A DNA stretch of 64,000 bases from Pseudopyrenochaeta lycopersici (lineage: Eukaryota; Ascomycota; Dothideomycetes; Pleosporales; Pseudopyrenochaetaceae): positions 1,054,001 through 1,118,000 of the forward strand of contig NHZP01000005.1 of NCBI GenBank assembly GCA_003313425.1. Reading direction: 5' to 3'. Below are positions 1 through 10,682 of this stretch, piece by piece. The translations under genes were made by a program, and so were the position numbers. Numbering within the stretch: the stretch's first letter is position 1; each line of letters starts with the position of its first letter. The notes under the pieces are model-generated. The model did not search any database. It saw only the letters and a list, made by a program, of their open reading frames with translations, and was not told where the DNA came from.

Positions 1-230
1 GGAGGGAACCTCTGAACTATAAATATGTAAAGGCACGAGTAAAGGTATACTCTACACTTTTCTACAAAACCATCACCGAAAACGGATTAGACAGTACTCT
101 ACTGACGTCATGAATACATTCTAGACCCAACTGTCTCCGGAGTTCTAGGGTATACTTCAAGCCTCTATCAAGTGCTCATCCATCTCAATTGTGTGATACC
201 TAACTTCGAATTCATCCTTTCTTGTTCATT

Positions 231-1405
231 ATGGCCCAGCCATCACCCAAGTTACCGTGGCATCCCATACCACCCGCCAAAGCAACATGCAAAGTACATC
301 TTATGCAGGCTGGCGGCCTCGCGATTCCGACAGATATGGCTCTCCTTCCGGGACCAGATCAGCCGAATGAGTTGATCAAATCAGAACCGGGGGTTATCAG
401 TTCGAAGTCGTACTTTGCTCCAGACTACGTCTTCCTCATCGAGCACACGGCAACCAGCAATATGTACGTCTTCGATCTTGGAATGCGTGAGGATTTGGAA
501 AACCTCCCACCTGTGATTGTCAAGAATGTGTTACCACAGTTTAAGTGTCAGCCGAAGTCGCCAGCAAAGATTTTGAAAGAGCATGGTTCGCCCGAGCAAC
601 AGGCCGAGAAAGTTAAGGCTATCATATTCTCACACATGCATTTCGACCATGTAGGCGATGGGGCCAAAGCTGGGTTTTCTGATGCGGAGATGTGGGTGAG
701 ATTAGCTGCCTACTTAATTGCATTGAGATGTTCACTGACTTTGTATCTCTTAAGGTCGGACCGACCTGCTGCACATACGCAAGACCTGGATATCCAGTGG
801 ATGAGAAGGCACCTTCGCTAAGCGAGACATTGCCGGTTGACGGAACAAGAAAGATCATTGAACTGTATGTGCCGGACGATTTGCTAGAGAAAGCTGGAGA
901 CAAAAGAGCTGGACAGGTTTTGGAAGGGATGAAGAAGGGCAAGTATAATGCCATCGACCTCAAGAAACCCAATTGGATTGGCCTGGGGTCCTTTGATAGA
1001 GCGCACGATGTCTTCGGGGACGGCTCAGCGTATCTTATCGACGCCCCAGGACACTCAGCAGGGCATCAAATGATGCTTATTCGTACAACGATCAGTTCCT
1101 CAGAAGATACATTCATTCTATTAGCAGGAGACTGCTTCCATCATCCAGAAATATTGAAGGATCCAAGACGTACTGCTCGACCGCCATACTCCAAATCTGG
1201 TATGCACAGCGACCCTGAGCAAGCAATCAACACGATATGGCGGACGAAAGCCTTTGCGGAGAAGAGGAATATCTGGGTTATTGCGGCCCATGATTTCAGT
1301 GTGGGAGAGAGCATTGCGCCTGGAGAGACGGAAATTGAAGGTCTTCTAGTAGTCAATGATTGGCTGCAAAAGGGATGGAAAAAGGCTGTGCATGCTTGTC
1401 TTTGA
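231..1405 (+). CDS. Metallo-beta-lactamase-fold hydrolase (lactonase-like)
   Basis: Two exons (231-695 and 755-1405) around a 59-nt intron give 371 aa. The MBL zinc signature HMHFDH lies at residues 135-140, just before the intron. Further metal ligands follow: His255 in GHSAGH, Asp281 in GDC and His334 in AAHD. This order is that of glyoxalase II and AHL-lactonase-like enzymes, which hydrolyse lactones or thioesters with a dinuclear metal centre. No signal peptide is visible, so a cytosolic enzyme is likely. I start at the ATG at 231, the first in the frame; the frame is also open three codons upstream but without ATG. The gene converges on noxB. The substrate cannot be read from sequence; a lactonase role (for example mycotoxin or quorum-signal lactones) is inference. 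Confidence 0.88.
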
Positions 1406-2311
1406 GTGGTTCCCTCGTCCTACCGGTATTCCTGTGAATATAAGCACTGCCAAGTGGCCGTACACAGTGACTCCCGCCGCACAGCAAAGCTCCGAATTCA
1501 GTCCTTAGGGCATGTTCTAGCTCCACTCGTCCAAACACCTTAACACCAAGATCGGTAGCCCAACGCTTCTACCCACGCACGCTCCACTGCTTGCTGAAGC
1601 ACGAGCGTACCGTCATGTCTTCATGTCACCTTCATACGATGCTCCGCCCCACCTTACCGACTAGAACGCACTATGATCCACACTCCGCACCCTGACATAC
1701 CCAAAACTGCAGTTCCAAGGCCTTGGCTTCCGAGACACACGAAGCTTGATTACGACAATCGTCTCCACTTTCCGCAATGCTGTGTAGTCTTGAACTACCG
1801 TGACACACGGAGGATTTGGTTGGTTTGAAGCTTATGAAGCAAACTGTTTGAGGCTCCGCAAATGATCCGCGGAGCCCTGAGCAGACTGAAGCCCGTGGAA
1901 AATCTTATGTTGCGGCGAATCGAGTCTCAGATTGTTTGAGTGGCTTTTATGCGTTACCCGGAAAAGTGGCGTGATCAAAATCCGCGGACTTAACCGCATA
2001 AATGATCTTACAGGCTAATAGTGCCTGAGGAAGATGAGAATAAAAAGTCAGGTCATTTTCGGCTTGGCTGGACCAGGAAATGTATGATCGTAGTTCTCAT
2101 ATTCGCTTTTCGTATTAGGAGCTCTAAGGTATCGTAGACGCGCATTTGCAGCCGCACGCAGCTGGACAAAAGGCAAAAGACTATGGGTGAACAAATGAAG
2201 GGAAAAAAGAGCCAGGAATTATGTACAATAGTAGTGGTAAAATGTAAAGATGCAATTCGCTCCAATATGCAATAGGTATACTTCATATCTTCCTCTATGC
2301 TCATGGCACCT
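1406..2311. other. Intergenic, between convergent 3' ends
   Basis: This stretch holds the 3' flanks of the MBL hydrolase and noxB. Only short non-conserved frames occur. I see no RNA gene or repeat. Confidence 0.6.
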
Positions 2312-4198
2312 CTAAAAGTTCTCCTTACCCCAAACAAAGCTGAACCCAGGCTCTGAGTACATATTGCACTTCACGTGCAAAGTTGATCCGAGACCCTTCG
2401 GGCCACAGAAAAACACACCGGCTTCTGCTGGCGAATGAATTTTGCGGATAGACTTGAAGATCATGTCCCAGTTGGGGCGACCAAAATTTGTCGGTGCTCG
2501 CAGACCGGTGATTGCGTCTTGTTCAGCGTTGGCATCGTTGATCATGATGTTGGTTGCATCATCTGCTTTAATTTTTGCGGTGAGGTACTATACAACTTGT
2601 TAGCAAGACTATCAGCGGATCGATCTTCATATTGTGGCTTACGGTGTGGATTTCGATATGGTCGTCAATATCTTGTGCCTCGATTGCCAAAAGCAACGAC
2701 CTGAACCACTCGAACGATCCGAAATCTCTGCAAATCCAGAAGAAGTACACCTTCCTCAACCTCGTGCGCCCCTGGGGATAATTCATCCGGTACCAAATAC
2801 TCTTCAAGATAGAAGCGAAGGGAGTAACACCGATACCGGCACCAACAAGTACAGCAACTTCAAATTTGAACACGTCCTCAGAGGCTGAACCGAAGGGACC
2901 ATCGATATAGACTCGGGGTAGAATCTGGCGGAGCGCAATCTCTTCACTATTTCCGCCCTTCTCACCCTTCTCGCCAGCGGGCTTCTTTTCGATGTTGCAA
3001 CCAAGCGCTTTACCGAAAGCTTTAGTAAAGTTGCCGACCATACGGATATGTACTGAGATGTAATCTTCCTCAGGTGCACTGGTCAGCGTGAAAGGATGGT
3101 ATTGCCAGATAGAGACTTCTGGGCAGCACAAGAAGATGTACTATTCATGTTAGCTTCAAATAACAAATGTTGTGTGCAGAAGTTTCCTTACCTGTCCAGC
3201 GCGAGTCTTGGTGTGCTCCTTCTTGATCTGTACCTCACAAACGTTGCTGGGGTGTTGGATGACTTTCGAGATGTACGTTTTGTGTCGTCCTCGGATCTCA
3301 CGAGAAACGCGTTCCGCCAGATATGCAAATCCACCGTACATCCAGTATTCCCAGAAGACACCGATGCCGTCGCAGAAAGGAGCAAAGTCGGGAAGAATCA
3401 TACAGAACGCTCCGTGAATGGACCAGAAAAGGAAGAAAACGATAAAAAGGTGATGGGTGTACCAGAAGCGCTCGAAATTTGCACGCCTGGCCTTTTCCGC
3501 CGCTGTGAGCGCAATTGCCATCAGCGCTACTAACATCACATAACCGCTCCAACCAGGGCCCGTTGCGAGATTCGCCAGAATGAAGCCCATGAATCCAAGG
3601 TTGTTTGATGCCGAGAATCGAGCAAGGTTGTTCCAATGCGCTATCGTGTGAACCCAGGAGAAGAACACAATCGACCAAGCGACTAACTTGTGAAATGTGA
3701 TGTTCTTATCGAACGGAATCACGTCATTCAAAGGCGTACGCCGGGCCATGGAGATCAGATTCCTGCAGACTGGAAAAAGAATGAAGGCGATGTCAACATG
3801 TAACACCAAGGCGGCCGAACGCGCTATGGGGAAGGTTAATCCGAATCTCTGTCTTGAGCCAACTGAGTTGTCCTGCGAAATATAAGCTATGCCGGCCGAG
3901 CCTAAAGACTGCGATGCGCACCTTCAACCCGTAGTTCATCATGCCGAATGTGAAGACCATGATGTGTAATATTACGAATATGAAGACAAAACTACCGAGA
4001 TCAGCTTTTGTCATAAAAAATTAAGCAAATGTCATACACTCTTCGATAACCTTCGTTCACCATCCATACATCAAATTTCTCTTTTCGTGTGAGCGCTCGC
4101 GGCTTCTCATCTGACATCTCACCAGACATGAGCATGCGCGTTAGCGGCGGCCATCTTGACCGCTCGCGACCTGTGAGACTGCTGGTATAGCTAGACAT
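2312..4198 (-). CDS. noxB: NADPH oxidase B (superoxide-generating, gp91phox-like)
   Basis: Five exons (4038-4198, 3922-3991, 3192-3872, 2643-3140, 2312-2587) encode 561 aa; the four introns are 46-55 nt with GT-AG ends and consistent phases. The N-terminal half is the ferric-reductase-type six-helix membrane domain with the haem-binding histidines. FAD motif HPFT starts at residue 319, NADPH motif GAGIGVTPF at about 404, and the protein ends in GKENF, as Nox enzymes do. The long N-terminus with WMVNEGYRR and the RRANFERFWYTHH region match fungal NoxB rather than NoxA. NoxB moves electrons from NADPH across a membrane to oxygen. In fungi it supports ascospore germination, sexual development and appressorial penetration, normally with the NoxR/Rac regulators, which are not in this window. 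Confidence 0.93.
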
Positions 4199-5459
4199 AG
4201 CTACAGGATGAACCGAACGTAGTAGCGACTGAATGCCTGTTGGAGGTGCCGTCGATCTTCAGACCTGCTGAAAGTGGCCGAAGTATACAATAGGTTCAAA
4301 GAGCGTTCAAATTATCTATGGAATGATTAGATCGGTGTCCACACCAAGACTGGCGCCATGGTACGGGATGGAGGGGGGGAAAAAAGGAGAAGCGGAAGAG
4401 ACTTACTAACAGGTGCCTGCACGATAGAAGAGAAAGGTACAGAAGGAAGGGCACTCTCATCCGGCTAAAGAAGCACCGGCATGAAATCGGGAAATATCTA
4501 GGAGAAGGGGAAAAAAAAGTCTATAAGCACTCACAAGTAGTATACAAGGCGGGAGAGAGACGGGGGTTGGTAGTCAGGTCATCATATCGACGGCACAAAG
4601 TGGAAGTCGGCACAAGACGCGTGGAGACAGACGTGCAGCTAGGCTCAACGCAAGTAACGAAACGGTAGCAGAAATCGAACCACCTTTGGGAGTTCGCAAT
4701 CCAACTCTGCGACACGACGGGCTGCGCGGTCGATGTGGGCGTATCGCAAAGGCAAGGTGCGGCGCGCAGAGCCTCGTGCGGGCGAATGGGAAGGCGCATA
4801 CTCCGTTGCTGGGGTTAGATCAAAGCCAATACCAGACTTTGAAACCCGAGTGGCTGTGGGATTTCCTTTCTGCTATGCGAAATGGCGAAGGGACGTGTTT
4901 GAGAGGTGTCGCAGTATCCTGGGCTAAAACTTAGCGCGTTTTTACCCCCTGACTCGACGGCGCTTAGATGGCACCGGTGCTTCCTTTCTCATCACCCACT
5001 ATTCTCCGATGAATTTCGGCCGGTTCGACTTTACTGCGAATGGCCCGAATGGTTCACGAGAATATGATGTGACAGCTGTAAGAGAGGGATGCGTATGCAG
5101 TTTCTCTTGCCCACCTGACTCGCTCGTCACGGGAGCTAAGATCATACGTGGGGCCATCATGGCATAATCAGGATTGAAGCGATCACACTCAGGCAGCCGA
5201 GGACCCCGTGCATATGAAGTTCACGAAAAGTAGATGGCTTTGCATTCGGCAGATGGAAGAGACGTAGGCCCAGACCTTTTGATCTTCGCTTTCCTTTTGG
5301 ACCCAACGGTGCCACTTCCGGACAAGTCCGCTCAGCATAAACACATGCGATGTCTATTTCTGTCCAAACATCCACAGTGTTGGAACTCAAACATTGGCGA
5401 CAAGGAAACCGTTCGCAGCGAATCCCCGACAAAACAACAACAACACTTTTCAAGTCCCT
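4199..5459. other. Upstream region of noxB
   Basis: No supportable coding region. It holds purine-rich runs near 4368-4400 and 4500-4520 (G and A homopolymers), which could be promoter or 5'UTR sequence of noxB. The short frames here look like chance. Confidence 0.55.
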
Positions 5460-6296
5460 CTAAAGCATCAAGAAACCGCCAGACGCGGAGATCGTTTGTC
5501 CCGAAACCCATTTCGAGTCTTCGCTACACAGCCACGCCACGATTCGCGCAATGTCATCCACGGTTCCAACCCGGTGCTGCACGGCAGTCGTCTTCAATTG
5601 ACCCTCGACAACGTCCTTAGGCACGTTGTCTAGCATCTCTGATTTCGTTGGGCCCGGGGCGACTGCATTGACAGTGTGACCTGCATCGCCGAGTTCCTGG
5701 GCTAAGCTTCGTGTCATGCCTTCTATCGCCGCCTTGGATGCAGCGTAAAGGGACATGTTAGGGAAGCAACTGCGAGCGCCCACAGAAGACATGTTGATAA
5801 TTCTGCCTGGCGCTCGAAGATGAGGGACCACTGCCTTGGTAAGCAGAAGCGGCGCCCGAACGTTGACATCGAAAACTGCAGCGTAGTCTTCCGCTGTGGT
5901 GTCTGTAATGGTTTTGCCGAATAATACACCGGCATTGTTTACAAGGATGTCGATCTTGTCCCCAAAAGCTTCCCTCGTTGCTGTCACGATTCTCTCGGGC
6001 GCATCGATCTGTTTGAGATCCGCTTGGACGATTTTTGATTTGCTGCCATTGCCCAGGAATTCAATGTTTGATGCCACTTCCTCAGCTAGCTTTTTGCTCT
6101 TGGGAGACGTGTAAACTAGAGCGACCTGTCGTATAGATAAGCTTGATGAAAGCCGATTGGAGTCTAGTGAACCGACCTTTGCGCCTCTTCGCGCTAGCTC
6201 TAACGCCAAACCAGCCCCGATCCCTCGAGAAGCGCCAGTAACTACAGCGACTTTGCCCTGGAGAGGGAGTGCAGATGTGATTGACTGAGAGGCCAT
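5460..6296 (-). CDS. Short-chain dehydrogenase/reductase
   Basis: Two exons (6177-6296 and 5460-6125) encode a 261-aa classical SDR. TGASRGIG at residues 20-27 is the NAD(P)-binding Rossmann motif, NNAG lies at 103-106, catalytic Ser is near 153-154, and Tyr167/Lys171 form YxxxK. This is the 3-oxoacyl-ACP reductase/versicolorin reductase-like group of NADPH-dependent ketoreductases. The 51-nt intron is a multiple of three with no stop; its removal restores the usual GAKV-ALVY join in the Rossmann fold. I start at the ATG before MASQS because the fold begins 14 residues later. No biosynthetic genes flank it, so the substrate is unknown. Confidence 0.9.
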   Translation of the reverse strand: MASQSITSALPLQGKVAVVTGASRGIGAGLALELARRGAKVGSLDSNRLSSSLSIRQVALVYTSPKSKKLAEEVASNIEFLGNGSKSKIVQADLKQIDAPERIVTATREAFGDKIDILVNNAGVLFGKTITDTTAEDYAAVFDVNVRAPLLLTKAVVPHLRAPGRIINMSSVGARSCFPNMSLYAASKAAIEGMTRSLAQELGDAGHTVNAVAPGPTKSEMLDNVPKDVVEGQLKTTAVQHRVGTVDDIARIVAWLCSEDSKWVSGQTISASGGFLML

Positions 6297-6987
6297 TGTG
6301 TGTGGTTGGTTATGAAAATGATGGCAAGTGAACTTGTGTGTATCCGGCCAATCTAGTTTTGTTTTGTCTTGTGAGATGGTAATTGTATTTGAGCTTGTAT
6401 ATTGCGTCGATCTTATCATTGCAACGATCTGATTTTGACATGCAGGCTAGGGTACGTCATTATTGGCCAGGTCGTCAACCTCGAAACAGCAGACACGCTC
6501 CGGAAATACTCGGACTTAGGAAACAGCTTATCAAGATACACTTTCCTTCGGGGTTTATATGAGAACAGATCGGTATGCCGTAGTTAAAGTGATTATCAGC
6601 GCTAAATGGCCAGAGACCATGTAATTGTGTATATTCGATCTGATCTACATTATAATGCTCGCTAAAACAACATGAGCTATAAAAATGCAAAAAATAAGAA
6701 AGCCTCTTTCCCGTCAAATCATCAAACCATCAAACTTGGCCGCTTCCCAGAAGAAGTGTTGTCGATCTCAAGTCTTTAAGAATCTTTGGTATCGCGTGAA
6801 GCCAAAGGGAAGCATCTGGTTGTTTTCGTCGACAAGTCTGAACAGGCACAAGCGTCGTGCGTCCTGCAGTGCTCAGACTGGGGTATACCATCACTGCACC
6901 ATCCTCTGATCCGTTGTGTGCGTCATCAACGCCATGTTCACTGCGCTTTGTTGCGCTTTCGATCCCTATCTTTGCTGCCCGGCGAGA
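6297..6987. other. Intergenic
   Basis: Upstream of the dehydrogenase and downstream of the 72-aa protein gene. No coding frame with family features, RNA or repeat was seen. Confidence 0.5.
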
Positions 6988-7206
6988 CTATCTCTTAATG
7001 AATCCAAGCAGTTTACCCTTCTTGGCGTTGGGATCTTTCTTTTGCGGATATTCTTTTGATGTGACGAAATGAATGTACCAGCATAGGACGCCGAACAATG
7101 AGAGGCCGAAGATGACGAGGAATAGTGTAATGACTGGGCGGCCGTCTGCTTGGACAGAGCGGAGGGCAGTTGGTGTAAGGATTGGTGCGAGCCACTCGAA
7201 AGCCAT
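6988..7206 (-). CDS. Small single-pass membrane protein, unknown function
   Basis: A 72-aa frame. A clear hydrophobic segment of about 23 residues (VITLFLVIFGLSLFGVLCW and flanks) spans roughly residues 25-48 and is followed by a basic, Lys-rich tail ending in FIKR. The positive tail after one TM suggests a tail-anchored or mitochondrial/ER small protein. The frame opens further upstream, but the added residues look like 5'UTR, so the ATG at 7206 is preferred. I do not recognise a family. Coding support is the ordered layout (short soluble head, TM, charged tail). Confidence 0.55.
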   Translation of the reverse strand: MAFEWLAPILTPTALRSVQADGRPVITLFLVIFGLSLFGVLCWYIHFVTSKEYPQKKDPNAKKGKLLGFIKR

Positions 7207-8337
7207 TGTGTATATTCTGGGAAGGTTTACGCAAATGCGGATATTGAAATGCTTGATGTGCTGTGCGGTATGTCTTGAGGGCAAGGCAAGTGATAATTTA
7301 GGCTGGGTGGTTGAGGATACAATGGAAGACAGCCGGCTGCCGCAAATGCAGAAAATTGAAGTACACGCTATCAAAGCAGACGAAGCGAAGTAGACGGACG
7401 TTTAATTAGAGCTAGCAGGAGGTACGGAAACGAGCGGGAAGGCACAGTGGGTATTGAAGTATGTATCCATGTGCTGCCGCAAGAGGCTGCGCGTCAGCAA
7501 AACCCTTCTAGTTTCGAGAGGAGCTTGACCTCTTAGCATTCTCGGCGGATGGCATGATGTTTACAGAAAAAACCATTCGCGACTCTACTAGTGACACGCT
7601 GATCGGAAGTGACCAATATCACGTTGGTAGTGTTTCAAATGCAAGGCGCGGCAGGGGCAGATGGTGAGACGCAAAATGTCCCGACCTCCGTCAAGAAAGC
7701 GCTTCCTTGCAAAATTGGCTCTGTTGGCAGCCGTTGCTTCGGGGTATTTCCGGAGTTCACATGTTTGCTAGTTCCTGACACCTTTTTTCTCCTAGCGTCT
7801 ATCAATATCGGATGATTTGTTTGAACATGTGGAATTTTGTGTCGAAGACTGGCGCAAAGACCCAGCAGCGGTGTGGATAGCACGCCTAATGTACCGGCCG
7901 TGCATCTGGATAAGACCTGACAATAAGCAGTGCTCGACATGATGAGTGGCTTCGTGCGCTGCAACCAACAACATTAAGAAGCCGGGCAATTGTTAGTGGA
8001 CGTCAGATGAGGGAAGGGCTGACATAATCGGCTAGGGTTTGCAGTGGGCTGCCATTGGACGCGAGAAAAGCTTTCTTTCACCGACTGTTCGCACAAGTAG
8101 AACTCCCCTCCCCCATTCTTTTCCAGCCCCGGCAGTCTCGTATCTTTCGAAGATAAACTGATCTGCAAATTGGTGTATACCGCGCATTTGATAGCTATTT
8201 AACGTTCAGGTAACCTTGCAGGCCAGTCATCTACAACCCACCACCCCCTGATTCGACAAGTCACGTATTGTAGAGACGACGTAATCGGCAGCACCACACA
8301 CCCCCTGTCCCTAAGATCCAGGTGTAAACGTTCAGCA
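7207..8337. other. Divergent intergenic region
   Basis: Lies between the 72-aa protein (minus) and emg1 (plus) and so holds two promoters. Frames of 60-110 codons occur on both strands but overlap and show no recognisable features. Confidence 0.5.
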
Positions 8338-9305
8338 ATGGCCGGAACTCTCCAGAAAGAAGCCTCTTCTAATGAGAGGCCGTCATCCCGAGACTCACCC
8401 GAGCGGGGAAAGAAACGCGCAAGTATGTCAACAGCCTACGTTGTGATGACACCATTGCGCCTTTGCACACATATGATGAATTCAACGCTAATATGGCTGT
8501 CGAAACCGTAGGGACCCAGTCCATGCCACCACCAGAGCTACCAAAGCTGGTAGCAGAGCAGCACGTTCCTATCCCCACCAACGACAAAGATTCCCAGCGT
8601 CTGATTGTCATCCTCTGCAACGCCACACTCGAGACGTACAAGGCGTCGCATGGCTCCGGTCGAGGCCCTGGCGCGCGTGAGGACAAGTACAACCTCCTCA
8701 ACAGCGATGACCACATCGGCGTCATGAGGAAAATGGGCCGAGACATCAGTGAGGCGCGGCCGGACATTACACACCAGGTGCGTACACCAAGTGGCTAACA
8801 GAGCTCGTCAGCTAACGTGGCTGCGCAGTGTCTGCTAACACTGCTCGACTCGCCAATCAACAAGGCCGGCAAGCTCCAGATCTACATTCAGACATCAAAG
8901 AACGTGCTTATTCGAGTGAGCCCAACCGTCCGCATTCCTCGAACATTCAAGCGATTCGCTGGTCTCATGGTGCAGCTGCTCCATCGGCATCAGATTCGAT
9001 CAACCTCTTCGCAGGAGAAGCTCATCGAGGTGATTAAAAACCCCATCACCGATCACCTCCCACCCAATTGTCGCAAGGTCACGCTCAGCTTCGACTCAGA
9101 AGTTGTACGTGTCAGCGATTACATCGCCGGCCTCAACAAAGATGAGAGCATCGCCGTCTTCGTCGGTGCCATGGCCAAGGGCAACGATGACTTTGCAGAT
9201 CATATCAAGGACGACAGTATTGCCATCAGCCAGTTCAATCTTAGTGCCAGCGTTGCATGCAGCAAATTCTGCCATGCAGCAGAGGACGTATGGAACATCT
9301 TTTAA
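8338..9305 (+). CDS. emg1: 18S rRNA pseudouridine N1-methyltransferase Emg1/Nep1
   Basis: Three exons (8338-8422, 8512-8777, 8829-9305) give 275 aa. The core is nearly identical to yeast Emg1 over long stretches: [46 protein letters not shown] and the C-terminal [11 protein letters not shown]. Emg1 is a SPOUT-fold, SAM-dependent enzyme that methylates a pseudouridine in the small-subunit rRNA and is needed for 40S assembly in the nucleolus. The N-terminal ~35 residues are low complexity and poorly conserved. The first intron (89 nt) lies in that variable part; I set its acceptor by phase, so a few N-terminal residues are uncertain. The second intron (51 nt) splits DITHQ from CLLTL exactly. 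Confidence 0.96.
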
Positions 9306-10682
9306 TAAGCCCACGGCCAAAAGTCCGACCTATCCGTTTTGGACACGCCTCCTAGCCCACAAGCGACTACTAACCCTCCTTTGTCGAGTTGGATCAACAA
9401 ACCGGAAACTATAGGCAGCAGGACACGCATCATGGCTTAGATCACAACATCGACAGCTTGTGCGCTACTGCATTTGATTTTGAGCGCTTGCTTGAGTTTT
9501 CTTTTACAACAAAACAATACTCTGGCTCAACGCCCAACAATCGTTCTTCATCGAAGAACTCGTGGGGCATTTCAACCTGCTCTGCACTTCCTGTGTTTCT
9601 TTACTGGCCTCACTTTGCGTCACATTATGTGTGTGCGTAGAGTGTAGGTGTCCACTTGTCACTGGCTGAGGTTCTCATGCTCGGTTTCGGCGTTTATATA
9701 ATAGCCTATCTAGTCTCCACGTCAGCAGATAGTCATGTAGGTAAATGGAGGCTCTTGGTCAGTCCTTGAAGTTCGGGACAAGATCATCAATGGCAAATGT
9801 AAAAGTACTGAATTTGGTCATCATTGTGATACCAACAATGAGGCTCGTTCCAACACGTATGATCCCAGTTCCCTGCTTGTCACCATCCTTTGCGCGGCTA
9901 GGCGAAGGGTCTATCGCGTGTTGCGCGTGCAGCGGGAGAGCGGCGGAAAGGATCCAAGGGGGAGCCTCATTGTAGATCTCCATGGATTGCATGCGAACAC
10001 CACAAAAAGCAACTCAATGTTCATTCCCAGCGTCTCGCGGTGACAGTCCTTACTATTTGCACGGTACACATAACTTTGGCCTCACTCCTAGAGCACTTCG
10101 AGTCCGCTCAGCGCACCGTCATCACAGACGTCACACCATTTAAATCGTGCAGCGCGGCGACACATAGTGCGTCTAGACCACAAGACAAATCCGCTGCAAG
10201 CGACAAGCGGCCCATAATCCTAAGATGGGGATGTATTAGAGCACTCTCCATAATGTGAGGCGCGAGCGCCTTGATCTCCGCGTGGACCCGGCCCGAGAAG
10301 CACGACCAATACGCTTCACTCCCAGCTCGCTTACATGGACATTTTTGTTAGCCGCAGATGCAGGACATGTGGCAGCCCCAGGGACATCTTGACAGCATCC
10401 TCCTTCATAGCCAACAGCATCTGTGGGGCGTGCTAGTGACGGCTTTTCCGCAATGGTATGGAACGCCCTGCTATCTCAATCATACTGCATCGAGATGGTG
10501 CACCTGATCGGGGCCAGATATAAACCTTGAGGTCGCACCAGCATTTGAATCTTACCATCGATCACGCCGCTTGTACCTCTCTGAAGCGACAATTATTGCT
10601 GTTTTTTTTGTTACAAGGTCATTCTGCGTTGATAGTCCTTGTTTTCCGATTCTCAACCTTTGTCTTTCACCGCAATCAAGAA
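9306..10682. other. Intergenic
   Basis: Contains the emg1 3' flank and the promoter of the VOC-fusion gene. A 74-77-codon minus frame near 9759-9992 has a hydrophobic stretch but is mirrored by an equally open plus frame, so I do not call it. Confidence 0.5.
10519..10524 (+). promoter_or_regulatory. TATA-like box
   Basis: TATAAA about 160 bp before the start codon of the VOC-fusion gene. The position suits a core promoter with a long 5'UTR; there is no experimental support. Confidence 0.35.

Noticed and set aside
9759..9992. 77-codon minus frame with a hydrophobic stretch
   Set aside because: The opposite strand is equally open over the same bases, there is no family match and no neighbouring exon joins to it.
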